In this document: positions 31,612 through 39,396 of the stretch, piece after piece
Numbering within the stretch: position 1 is the first letter of the stretch
Layout of the letters: the number at the start of each line of letters is the position of its first letter
From: Verrucomicrobiota bacterium
GTDB taxonomy: Bacteria; Verrucomicrobiota; Verrucomicrobiia; Opitutales; Opitutaceae
Direction of reading: 5' to 3'
Assembly (NCBI GenBank): GCA_023457715.1
Contig: JAEWKR010000107.1
Coordinates: 1-64,000, forward strand
DNA: 64,000 nt
The notes under the pieces: model-generated
The model's database searches: none
The model's input: only the letters and a program-made list of their open reading frames with translations
What the model was told of the DNA's origin: nothing
Program-made: the position numbers and the translations under genes

Positions 31612-32694
31612 TCACCGCTTGGGAGGCAGCGAGAATTTGATGCTGGGTCCCGACGCCGCCGCGTCGGCCGGCGGCGTCGCGGCGGGCGTGATGGCGGGTG
31701 CAGGATTGACGGTGTGGTCCAGCGGAATCAGGGCCGGCTGCACATACTTGGCGCGCTCGGTGGCGAAATTGGCCGAGCCAGCCGGCAGAGCGGCGAAGCC
31801 CTTTTCCATCAGTTCCACCGTTTTCACGTCCCGGCTGCGCCCGTAATCCGCGCGCCCCCCGGGGCCGAACGCACCCATGATGACGACAATGACGCGGCGG
31901 CCGTTGCGTTCCGCGGTTGCGCTGAGACAATAGCCGGCGGCTTCGGTGTAGCCTGTTTTCAGCCCATCCACGCCTGCGACCTTCCCCAGCAGCTTGTTGT
32001 GATTCTCCATCTTGATGGGGCCCTGGGTGCGCGCGAGGCCGAATTCACGCTGACGCACCGAGGTGTACTTCAACACGTCGGTGTGCAGCAGCAGATAACG
32101 GCAAAGGAGCGCGAAATCCCGCGGCGTGGTCAGATCGCCATCGGCGACGCGCCGGCTTCTGGGTGGCAGCCCATGGGGGGAACGGAAGGTGGTGCGCGTC
32201 ATCCCCAGCTCGCGCGCCTTGGCGTTCATCAGCTCGACGAAGCCGGGGACCGAGCCCGCGGCGACCCGGGCGAGGGCATGCGACGCATCGTTGGCCGACT
32301 GAATCATCATGGCGAAGATGAGCTCCTCCACGGAAAAGCTTTCCCGGGGATCGAGAAATACCTGCGTGCCGCCCATGCCGGCATCCGAACGATCGATCTG
32401 CACCTGGGTGTCGAGCGTCAGTTCCCCGCTTTTCAAACGGTCGTGCAGCACCGCGTAGGTCATCAGCTTGGTCATGCTGGCCGGCGGCGTGGCCTCGTCG
32501 GCGCGGTCTTCCACGAGCACGCGCCCGCTGGCCGCGTCGATGACCACCGCGCCGCGGAAGGACGGGCCGGACTTCTCCGAGGTGCGAGCCTTGGCGTTGG
32601 CCGCGCCCGCCGTTTCGACGAAGCCGGCCAGGAGGACGAGGACGATGAACAGGCCGCACCGCGGACGGGCGGAACCGCGCAACCAGGAAATCAT
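31612..32694 (-). CDS. dacA: D-alanyl-D-alanine carboxypeptidase (peptidase S11, PBP5/6-like)
   Basis: A 360-aa periplasmic peptidoglycan-trimming enzyme. Signal peptide: ~10-32 (CGLFIVLVLLAGFVETAGAA). Catalytic motifs: SMTK (Ser73, Lys76), SAN in IQSANDASHAL, and KTGYT. The S11 domain spans ~45-295. The C-terminal PBP5 beta domain is not recognisable; the protein ends in a Pro/Ala-rich tail (NPAPAITPAATPPADAAA), so membrane anchoring would rely on the N-terminus or not occur. ATG 32694 is chosen because it begins directly before the basic signal-peptide region; 15 more codons are open upstream. Confidence 0.9.
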   Translation of the reverse strand: MISWLRGSARPRCGLFIVLVLLAGFVETAGAANAKARTSEKSGPSFRGAVVIDAASGRVLVEDRADEATPPASMTKLMTYAVLHDRLKSGELTLDTQVQIDRSDAGMGGTQVFLDPRESFSVEELIFAMMIQSANDASHALARVAAGSVPGFVELMNAKARELGMTRTTFRSPHGLPPRSRRVADGDLTTPRDFALLCRYLLLHTDVLKYTSVRQREFGLARTQGPIKMENHNKLLGKVAGVDGLKTGYTEAAGYCLSATAERNGRRVIVVIMGAFGPGGRADYGRSRDVKTVELMEKGFAALPAGSANFATERAKYVQPALIPLDHTVNPAPAITPAATPPADAAASGPSIKFSLPPKR

Positions 32695-32784
32695 CCGCGC
32701 AGGAAGGGAGAAATCGGGAGGCCGCGCGAGCCGAAACATGGCGCGCCGAAGCTGGACGTAGTGAAAAACGCGTTATGTTTCAGG

Positions 32785-34587
32785 ATGGTGGCTGCCGTTC
32801 ACTTTCGACGCTGGAGCGCGCCGGTTGCCGGGCGCGTCCTGGGGCTGGTGCTGGCGTGCCTGGCCGCGGTCGCGGGCCGGGCGGACGTCGCGAACCCTGA
32901 CAGCGCCGTGGTTCTGATTGCCGACACGGCCATCACCACGGTCGCGCTCGGCGAACGGGGAGCACGGGTGGCGGTCGCGATCGACCTGCGCAGCCGGGCG
33001 GCCCGCACGGTAACGGCCCGCGTGGATACGATCGTCATCGATCCGCACGGGCACGAGAGCGGGCATCTGAGTCAGGTCGTCGATCTGGCGCCGGGCGAGT
33101 GGACCGTGGCGCGCAAGGACGTCCAGGTCGCAAATGCCCGCCCCTGGTCGCCGGCGAATCCGGTGCGCTACCGCGCGGTGACGCGGGTGTCGGTTGGCGG
33201 TCGCGCGGTTGATCAGGTGACCACCCCCTTCGGATTGAGGACCGTGCGTGCGAGCCCGGACGGCGGCCTGGAATTCAACGGCGCGCCGCTCCCGCTGTTC
33301 GGCGTCTCCTTGTCGCGCGCCTCCTTGTTCGGCGCGATCGGCGGACCCGCCGTGGAAGCGCGTCGCGTGACCCTGCTCAAGGAAGCCGGCTTCAACGTCG
33401 TGCGGGTAAGCGGAGAGGTGCCTGATGACTTCCTGGAGGCTTGCGATCAGCTCGGCCTGCTGGTGCTCATGGACTTGCTCGATCCGGATGATCTCCGCGC
33501 CCCCGGAGGCGATGGAGTCCAGGCCGCCCGGGGCGCCATGCGCCGCAGCGAGACCCGTGTCCGGCAGCACCGCAACCGGCCCTCCGTGTTGGCCTGGAGC
33601 GTGGCACGCGGTCAGCGCGAGTTTCCCGTGCCGTATCGCGAGGATCTGATTGGCGAATGGGTGGCCCGCATCCACGATCTCGGGCCGGACCTGCTCGTTT
33701 CCGGCGAGGTTGCGGTGGCGGTGCCGGGCGAAAGACTGCCGCCGGTGTCGGTCATCGAGGTGAGTGGCGAGGCGGCGCCGGCGGTGCAGCGGGACGTTGT
33801 GCGGGCCGGAAGGGTCGTCTTCCGCTTCGAACCGCCGGGGACGGATCCTTTCGTGGCGTGGCGGCGCGCGCGCGAGCCGGGCGTCGCGGCGAGTTTCACG
33901 CCGGCGGAGGACGACTTCAGTCTGATCGGCGCACGCCGGCCCTCCTCATGGTACCGCGAGATCGTGTGGGGCGAGGGGGAGGCGCTGCGCGTGTGGACCG
34001 ATCCGGCGGCGGCGCGGCACGACACCGGGACGGCACGCAACCCGGCGGGCTCCCGGGGGCGTAGCAGCGTGGAGGTATTCTCACGTTACGACTCCGTCCG
34101 GCTTTACGTCGATGACCGGCTGGTCGGGGAGGCGCCCACGCTGGCGGCGCAGGCTTTCAAGGCGCGCTTCGACCTGGAGGACCAGGGCGGGTCGATCCGG
34201 GTGGTGGGTCTAAGGCGGGGGCTGGAGATCGAAACGGTCGTCCTCTCGCCGCCGGGCGAGCCCCGGGGGCTGCGGGTGCGTGCCCTGACGCCGGAATTGC
34301 GGGCGGATGGCGTGGATACGGCGTTCGTGGAGGTGACGCTCGTGGATGCCGACGGGCAGCGTGTGCCGGAGTCCCGGCCCGTCCGGATCCAGGTGCTGAG
34401 TGGCGATGTGGAGGCGGCCTTGTTGGGCGAGGAGGAGGCGGCGGCGACGGGAGCGGCAACCCGGTTGGACGCCGGCCGCGGGGTGCTGCTGGTCCGCGGC
34501 ACGGCACGAACGGGCCCCGCCCGCCTGAGCATCATCACGCCCGGGCTGCCGTCCGGCGCGGTGGAGTTGAACGTGGTCCCGCCGTGA
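32785..34587 (+). CDS. GH2-like secreted protein, probable pseudoenzyme
   Basis: A 600-aa protein with a signal peptide (~10-33, VLGLVLACLAAVAGRA) and the layout of a C-terminal part of a GH2 glycosidase. An Ig-like domain (~35-155) leads into LEFNGAPLPLFGVSLSRAS and a shortened TIM barrel with EAGFNVVRVSGEVPDDFLEACDQLGLLVLMD and HRNRPSVLAWSVARG. In active GH2 enzymes the last motif ends W-NE, where E is the acid/base; here it is V-AR. DUF4982-like (FSRYDSVRLYVDDRLVGEA) and GH2 domain-5-like Ig (ELRADGVDTAFVEVTLVDADG) segments follow. The N-terminal jelly roll is missing. A binding role is more likely than hydrolysis. Confidence 0.75.
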   Translation: MVAAVHFRRWSAPVAGRVLGLVLACLAAVAGRADVANPDSAVVLIADTAITTVALGERGARVAVAIDLRSRAARTVTARVDTIVIDPHGHESGHLSQVVDLAPGEWTVARKDVQVANARPWSPANPVRYRAVTRVSVGGRAVDQVTTPFGLRTVRASPDGGLEFNGAPLPLFGVSLSRASLFGAIGGPAVEARRVTLLKEAGFNVVRVSGEVPDDFLEACDQLGLLVLMDLLDPDDLRAPGGDGVQAARGAMRRSETRVRQHRNRPSVLAWSVARGQREFPVPYREDLIGEWVARIHDLGPDLLVSGEVAVAVPGERLPPVSVIEVSGEAAPAVQRDVVRAGRVVFRFEPPGTDPFVAWRRAREPGVAASFTPAEDDFSLIGARRPSSWYREIVWGEGEALRVWTDPAAARHDTGTARNPAGSRGRSSVEVFSRYDSVRLYVDDRLVGEAPTLAAQAFKARFDLEDQGGSIRVVGLRRGLEIETVVLSPPGEPRGLRVRALTPELRADGVDTAFVEVTLVDADGQRVPESRPVRIQVLSGDVEAALLGEEEAAATGAATRLDAGRGVLLVRGTARTGPARLSIITPGLPSGAVELNVVPP

Positions 34588-34631
34588 GGCTGAGGTCCTT
34601 GCCGGCGGCGGCGACGACGGACGCGCCGGTG

Positions 34632-35621
34632 CTAGCGTTTGGTCCAGAAGCGCAGCGAGGAGAGGAGAAACTCCTCGAGCGCGGCCGATTCGTTCAGGTT
34701 CAACCGGAGCAGCCCGATGTTATGTTCGAGCCGGTCGATGGCGGCGGTGAGGGCGCGTCGGATGGGCTCATCGTTCTGCTCGAGCCGCGGCACGGCAAAG
34801 GCTCGGGTCGCCTGTTCGATTTCAGCAAACAACCGCGTCCGCAGCCCGTTGGCGATGCCGGTCTCGATGGCGATCTCCTCGTCGTCGCTGAGTTCCGCCG
34901 GCAGCGTTTCCTTCTGTCGCTTCCAGGTCTCCGCGGTGGCGGAATCGAGGACGGCGCCAAAACGGGCGACCAGGCCGTACAGCGTGAAAATGTGGTCGGC
35001 GACCACGGACTTGTCGCTGGACGTTCCGTCCGCCAATCGGCCCAGCCACGCGGTGTAATCCTGAAGCCAGGGCTCCCATCCGTCGGCCTGCACCCGGGTC
35101 CCGGCGGACGGAAAGCGGAAATGCAGGACGCGGCTGCGGATGGTCGGGAGCAGCGCGTACGGCCGCGTGGTCAGCAGCAGGAGGGTGGTGTTGGCCGGCG
35201 GTTCCTCGAGGGTTTTGAGGAAGACGTTGGCCGCGGTCAGATGCATGCGGTCGACTTCGTGCAGGATCGCGACCTTGCGTGAGGACACGGCCGGAGACAC
35301 CTGGATCTTCGTGATCAGGTCGCGCGTCGCGTCCGCCGAAATCTGGCGCATTTTTCCCGCCGGCCGGAGCGCAAAACAATCCGGGTGCTGGTCCGGAGGG
35401 AAACCGCCTTCGCCGGGTGGGACGCGCGTCGGTTTGCCACTCGTGTCGAATCGAACATTGAGCAGCCGGTCCGCAATCGCGCTGGCCAGCAGGACGAGCG
35501 TCTCGGGATCGTCGCCGTGCAGCAGCACGCTGTGCGACAGACGCTGGCGTGCGATCGCCTGTTCGATCACCGCGATGGCAGGGGTGCCGACGAGTGCCGG
35601 CGGCCAGTCTACCGGGGCCAT
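34632..35621 (-). CDS. holB: DNA polymerase III subunit delta'
   Basis: A 329-aa clamp-loader subunit. The N-terminal AAA+ domain has the family order: LVGTPAIAVIEQAIARQRLSHS, a Walker A relic lacking GxGK (HGDDPETL), KVAILHEVDRMHLTAANVFLK (Walker B relic), the LEEPPANTTLLLLT block, and sensor-like TIRSRVLHFRF. Delta' is normally a non-ATPase 'stator', so the broken Walker A is expected. The usual four-Cys zinc module is also absent. The C-terminal collar domain is weakly conserved. It lies 10 nt downstream of tmk on the same strand, a common tmk-holB operon. Confidence 0.9.
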   Translation of the reverse strand: MAPVDWPPALVGTPAIAVIEQAIARQRLSHSVLLHGDDPETLVLLASAIADRLLNVRFDTSGKPTRVPPGEGGFPPDQHPDCFALRPAGKMRQISADATRDLITKIQVSPAVSSRKVAILHEVDRMHLTAANVFLKTLEEPPANTTLLLLTTRPYALLPTIRSRVLHFRFPSAGTRVQADGWEPWLQDYTAWLGRLADGTSSDKSVVADHIFTLYGLVARFGAVLDSATAETWKRQKETLPAELSDDEEIAIETGIANGLRTRLFAEIEQATRAFAVPRLEQNDEPIRRALTAAIDRLEHNIGLLRLNLNESAALEEFLLSSLRFWTKR

Positions 35622-35631
35622 GCTGTGGTTC

Positions 35632-36279
35632 TCAGCCGATGCGCTCCTGGACCGCAGCCCAGATCTTTTTCTCGATTACGTCCTCGCTCTTGGTGCCGTC
35701 GACCACGACGAACCGCTCCGGCATTCCCTTCGCGAGCACCAGGTAACCCTCGCGCACCTTCGTGTAGAAATCGATGTTCTCGCGTTCCATCCGGTCCGGC
35801 AGATCCGACGCGCGTGTCTTCAGCCGGGCGATGCTCACTTCCTCGGGCACATCGAGCACGATGGTGAGATCGGGCATGACATTGCCGACGGCGAACCGGT
35901 TGATCTGCGCCACGGGGTCGGACGCGAGGTTCCGGCCAATGCCCTGATACACGGTGGACGAATCCAGAAAGCGGTCGCTGAGGACGACCGCGCCCCGGAT
36001 CAACGCCGGCGCGATGACCTCCCGCACCAGCTGGGCCCGGGCGGCGGTGAACAGCAGCAACTCCGTCTCGGCGCACATCTCGTCGCCCTTGGAGTTGTGG
36101 ACGATGATGTTGCGGATCTGCTCGCCGATTTCCGTGCCACCCGGTTCGCGGGTCGTCACAACCTCCCGCTGGGCCTTTTGCAGATGCGCGGCGAGCCGGG
36201 CGATCTGAGTGGACTTGCCCGCGCCCTCGGATCCTTCGAAGGAGATCAGCTTACCGGCGGCCTGTTGTTTCAGTGGCAT
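35632..36279 (-). CDS. tmk: Thymidylate kinase
   Basis: A 215-aa dTMP kinase, which makes dTDP for DNA synthesis. It has the P-loop FEGSEGAGKST at ~14-24, the DR motif in VVLSDRFLDSSTVYQG, the TREPGGTEIGE substrate loop, and the LID region RASDLPDRMERE. The length fits the family. ATG 36279 is chosen. The frame stays open 42 codons upstream from 36405, but this extension (RKPTPRVQGLW...) does not match the family. The holB gene follows in an operon. Confidence 0.94.
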   Translation of the reverse strand: MPLKQQAAGKLISFEGSEGAGKSTQIARLAAHLQKAQREVVTTREPGGTEIGEQIRNIIVHNSKGDEMCAETELLLFTAARAQLVREVIAPALIRGAVVLSDRFLDSSTVYQGIGRNLASDPVAQINRFAVGNVMPDLTIVLDVPEEVSIARLKTRASDLPDRMERENIDFYTKVREGYLVLAKGMPERFVVVDGTKSEDVIEKKIWAAVQERIG

Positions 36280-36876
36280 ATGGGAGAAGGTGGAGGTTTG
36301 GCTGCCCGTTGGCGAGGAAGGTTTAAGCGGCTGCGCAGACCGGAATTTCTCCGGGCTGAGCCAGTGAGACCACAGGCCCTGAACGCGCGGAGTGGGTTTA
36401 CGCATGGGGAGTCAGGAGGAAAGCGATCAGCCCGCGCCCGACAAGGCTAAGTCGGCGTTGGGTGGGTTTTGGGCTTGAATACCGATTTTGCCACAGAGGT
36501 CACAGAGGCCCAATCAGAGCCCAGCCGGAGGGGGGCGCTGCGACTGTCTTGGGCGTCACGCAATGAACAGGTTTGTCCAAGGACTGAGCCTCCGTGTCCT
36601 CCTTGTCCGCCGTAGGCTCGGCGAAGGTGGATGTGTCGGAGCTCTGTGCTCTCTGTGGCTACTTCGGAATCCAGGTTGGGTTTTGAGTTTGGATTTGGAG
36701 GAACGCGGCGGCGCGGGCATTGAAACCGCGGGTGCCAGCGAGTGGAACAGCCCAAAACCCAAAACCCAGAACTCAAAACCACGGGGCGCTTGTTACCTCA
36801 CCCTAAACCCGCGCCCTGATCCCTTATTCCGTTGAACGCGGGGAGCAAAGTCCCCAACTCTAGCCCCACCTGCGCC
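36280..36876. repeat. 0.6 kb intergenic region with dispersed element inside inverted repeats
   Basis: A divergent gap between tmk and the exbB-like gene. It contains GGTGGGTTTTGGGCTTGAA (about 36459-36477), then the full dispersed element (36478-36674), then GGTTGGGTTTTGAGTTTGG (36674-36692), and finally inverted CCCAAAACCCAAAACCC (36753-36769). The outer blocks are reverse complements, so the whole 310-bp unit can fold back. The rest (36280-36455) shows no clear promoter. Confidence 0.75.
36478..36674 (-). repeat. Dispersed ~200 bp repeat element, copy 4
   Basis: It runs in the reverse orientation to copies 1 and 3. It begins GCCACAGAGGTCACAGAGGC and ends with the reverse complement of the TGGATTCCGAAGTAGCCAC end. 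It contains the CCGCCGTAGGCTCGGCGAAGG segment that copy 3 lacks. Confidence 0.85.
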
Positions 36877-37578
36877 ATGGGTGTGCCAACTCTCATATTT
36901 GCCGCCAACATCGTCGAGATCTTCGAACGTTGCGGCACCGTCGACAAGCTGATCGTAGCCGGGCTGGGAATCGCCAGCCTGCTCGCGTGGACCGTCATGT
37001 TCGGGAAATATTTCGAACTGAAACGGCTGCGGCTGCTCAATCACAGTTTTGAATCTCATCTGCGGGACCAGCGCACGCTGCTGGACCTGCCCGAATCCTA
37101 TCGGAAGCGGCGGTCGATTCCGTACGCCGACGTCTTCGCGGATGCCGTTGAGGGCTATTGGCGCGCCGCCGCGATCGCCCGCGAGCAGGGTAACGAGGGC
37201 ACCCGTGCAAGGGTGGAGCACGCGGAGAACGCGATCCAGCGCGCGTTGGGACGCTGGGTGCTGCGCTACGAGTCCAGCATGATCTTCCTCGCGTCGATCG
37301 TGTCCGGTGCTCCCTTCGTGGGGCTGCTGGGCACGGTGTGGGGCGTGATGGAGGCGTTCAGTTCCGTCGCCGACCAGCAGAGCGCAGGGATTCAGCAACT
37401 GGCACCCGGTGTGTCCGGCGCCATGCTCGCGACGATCGCCGGCCTGGTCGTCGCCATCCCCTCGGTGTTCGGCTACAATCTTCTCCTCGGTCACACCAAA
37501 TCGATGGTCACGGAACTGGAGAACTACTCGAGCGAACTGGCCGACCGTCTCGAGCTCGAAACCACGGATCATCGTTAA
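36877..37578 (+). CDS. exbB: ExbB/TolQ-type proton channel protein
   Basis: A 233-aa inner-membrane component of a Ton/Tol energy-transfer complex. TM1 is at ~20-40 (KLIVAGLGIASLLAWTVMFG); a cytoplasmic loop follows. The conserved MotA/ExbB block has TM2 SMIFLASIVSGAPFVGLLGTVWGVMEAF and TM3 GVSGAMLATIAGLVVAIPSVFGYNLL. The order and length fit ExbB/TolQ. It is followed by exbD-like and tolA/tonB-like genes with gaps of 5 and 10 nt, forming a three-gene operon. ATG 36877 is used; an upstream TTG (36832) is possible. Confidence 0.9.
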   Translation: MGVPTLIFAANIVEIFERCGTVDKLIVAGLGIASLLAWTVMFGKYFELKRLRLLNHSFESHLRDQRTLLDLPESYRKRRSIPYADVFADAVEGYWRAAAIAREQGNEGTRARVEHAENAIQRALGRWVLRYESSMIFLASIVSGAPFVGLLGTVWGVMEAFSSVADQQSAGIQQLAPGVSGAMLATIAGLVVAIPSVFGYNLLLGHTKSMVTELENYSSELADRLELETTDHR

Positions 37579-37583
37579 GCGCC

Positions 37584-38021
37584 ATGGCCCGCACGTTTCG
37601 GCGACATCGCAGCACACATCCGATCGCGGATCTCAACGTCACGAACCTGATCGATCTCGGGTTCATGCTGCTGATCATCTTCATGCTCGTCGCCAACCCC
37701 GCGATGCAGAAGGAGCAGACGCTGCCGGTGAACCTGCCCACGGTCGCAAAGGCGCCGGAGCAGAAATCCGATCCCTCCGACCGGTTCGTCGCCGTCGGGG
37801 TCGATGCGCGCGGCCGGTTCTACGTCGAAAATCGAAACACGCCGCTTTCCACCGAGGAGCTGCGCTCGCAGCTGCGCGGCTTCGCCCGTCAGACCAAGCC
37901 GCCGGTCATTCGCATCCGGGGCGACAGCACGGTGCCTTACCAAAAAGTGGCGGAACTTTTCACCGAGGTGCAGAACGCAGGATTGACCCGCTTCACCATC
38001 GATTCCCAGTCCGAAGACTGA
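37584..38021 (+). CDS. exbD: ExbD/TolR-type transport protein
   Basis: A 145-aa single-pass protein. The N-terminal cytoplasmic segment ends HPIADLNVTNLIDLGFMLLIIFMLVANP, containing the TM helix with the conserved Asp (LIDLGF) that couples to the proton flow through ExbB/TolQ. A periplasmic ExbD fold follows, with a late EVQNAGLTRFTI strand. The length is standard. It sits 5 nt after the exbB-like gene. Confidence 0.9.
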   Translation: MARTFRRHRSTHPIADLNVTNLIDLGFMLLIIFMLVANPAMQKEQTLPVNLPTVAKAPEQKSDPSDRFVAVGVDARGRFYVENRNTPLSTEELRSQLRGFARQTKPPVIRIRGDSTVPYQKVAELFTEVQNAGLTRFTIDSQSED

Positions 38022-38031
38022 GTCCACGGCC

Positions 38032-38967
38032 GTGATCACGCCGAAATCGCCAGGCGCCTTTGTCCTTTCGACCACGTTTCACGCGATGGTCATCGGGGTC
38101 TCGTTCCTCCTGACGATCGACTCGTGCCAGCGCGATGCGGACAAGCCGCGCGTGCTGGAACTCGTCGCCGGGGAAGGGGATAATTTCATGGCGACCGAGG
38201 CGCCGAAGCTCGGCACACCCGGTGGACTCAAGGTGGATGTTCCCGCCATCCCTGAACCGCAACGCCAGCCTGAGCCGGAGCCCGAACGCACGCCGCCGCC
38301 CCCGGAACCCAAGACCGTGACGCCGCCGCCGGAGCCGGAGGTGACCCCGGCCGCAGTGCCCACGCCGGCGCCCAAAATCACCCCCGCGCCCAAGAAGGAG
38401 CCGGACGTGATCCCCAATTTCAAGAAGCAGATCCAGCAGAAGGTCTGGCGGGCGGACGCAAACGCCAAGCGCGAGATGGCGAAGAAGCGCGCGGAGGAGG
38501 CGAAACGCATCAAAAAGGAGGAATTTGACCGGCTGCAGAAGGCGAAGGTGGCATCCGCCAAGCAGGGCGCGTCATCCCCGCGCGTGTCCCGGATCGACAC
38601 CGAGGGCATTGCCAAGGGCGTCGTCGGCGGCTCCGCCAACAACAAGGTCGGCGGTGCCGGAGGCCGGGCTCTGACGGCCACCGACGGAGCCGTGACCGAG
38701 CGATACTTCGCCATGCTGAAGGAGCGTGTCCGCCTCGCAATCGACAAGCCGCCGGGCGTGAGCGACGACCTGACGGCGACCGTCATCGTCCGGATTTCCG
38801 CCAATGGACGTCTTTCGAACCCGCGGATCGCCAAATCGTCCGGCAGCGAGGAGTTCGATCAGGCCGTACTGGCGGCGTTTGGACGCGTCAGCATGCCGGA
38901 ACACCCGGAGCGCAAGAGCGAAGACCTGGAAATGGACTTCCGGACGAAGGATGCGGGCCAGGGTTGA
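38032..38967 (+). CDS. TolA/TonB-like periplasm-spanning protein
   Basis: A 311-aa protein with an N-terminal TM anchor (FVLSTTFHAMVIGVSFLLTI, ~10-29) and a Pro/Glu-rich extended segment (~75-135). A charged helical segment follows (AKREMAKKRAEEAKRIKKEE, ~160-185), like TolA domain II. The C-terminal TonB/TolA domain contains LTATVIVRISANGRLSNPRIAKSSGSEEFDQAVLAAF. It should link the ExbB/ExbD motor to the outer membrane. The start is GTG at 38032, 10 nt after exbD. The tolB and pal genes that usually follow tolA are absent; a tRNA gene follows instead, so Tol versus Ton identity is open. Confidence 0.85.
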   Translation: MITPKSPGAFVLSTTFHAMVIGVSFLLTIDSCQRDADKPRVLELVAGEGDNFMATEAPKLGTPGGLKVDVPAIPEPQRQPEPEPERTPPPPEPKTVTPPPEPEVTPAAVPTPAPKITPAPKKEPDVIPNFKKQIQQKVWRADANAKREMAKKRAEEAKRIKKEEFDRLQKAKVASAKQGASSPRVSRIDTEGIAKGVVGGSANNKVGGAGGRALTATDGAVTERYFAMLKERVRLAIDKPPGVSDDLTATVIVRISANGRLSNPRIAKSSGSEEFDQAVLAAFGRVSMPEHPERKSEDLEMDFRTKDAGQG

Positions 38968-39024
38968 AAAAGTCCTTGCAATCGCCCGCTGAAGAATGAT
39001 TTTCCTCCGCCTCGCGAGAAGCAC

Positions 39025-39100
39025 GGGCTCTTAGCTCAGTTGGTAGAGCGCCTCAATGGCATTGAGGAGGTCAGCGGTTCGAACCCGCTAGGGTCCACCA
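39025..39100 (+). tRNA. tRNA-Ala (anticodon GGC)
   Basis: A 76-nt cloverleaf with encoded CCA. The acceptor stem GGGCTCT pairs with AGGGTCC and includes the G3:U70 pair that identifies alanine tRNA. The D-arm is CTCAGTTGGTAGAG. The anticodon stem CCTCA/TGAGG has loop ATGGCAT (GGC at 34-36). The T-arm is AGCGGTTCGAACCCGCT. It lies 57 nt after the TolA/TonB-like gene. Confidence 0.97.
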
Positions 39101-39396
39101 TTTTACGATTCGCCACCGCCCGGTTCAGGGGCGGTGGCGATTTCGTTTCCGGGTGGAAGGACGCTTTGGACGCTCGCTCGAATTTGGGAGGTAGCTCGAA
39201 AGGAGAGCGATGCTTTGGCCCACCACCTTCCGCGTAACATCCGGCAGGGCGTCGACTGGCGTCCTGCAGCCCTGGCTCCCGTATGTAGTCCCGCCTTCCG
39301 GCGGAATTCTGACGTCGCATCCCACACCCAACTGCGACCGCGGCGCATGGAGTTCCTCTGTTGACGCCTACTCCACTCTACGAGAATCATGTGGGC
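39101..39396. other. Intergenic region with half of a palindromic element
   Basis: No gene is seen. GTATGTAGTCCCGCCTTCC...GCGGAATTC at 39281-39309 matches one arm of the palindromic element at 12171-12246. The short inverted pair GCCACCGCC (39112-39120) and GGCGGTGGC (39131-39139) shortly after the tRNA could act as its terminator stem, although no long T-run follows. Confidence 0.5.
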
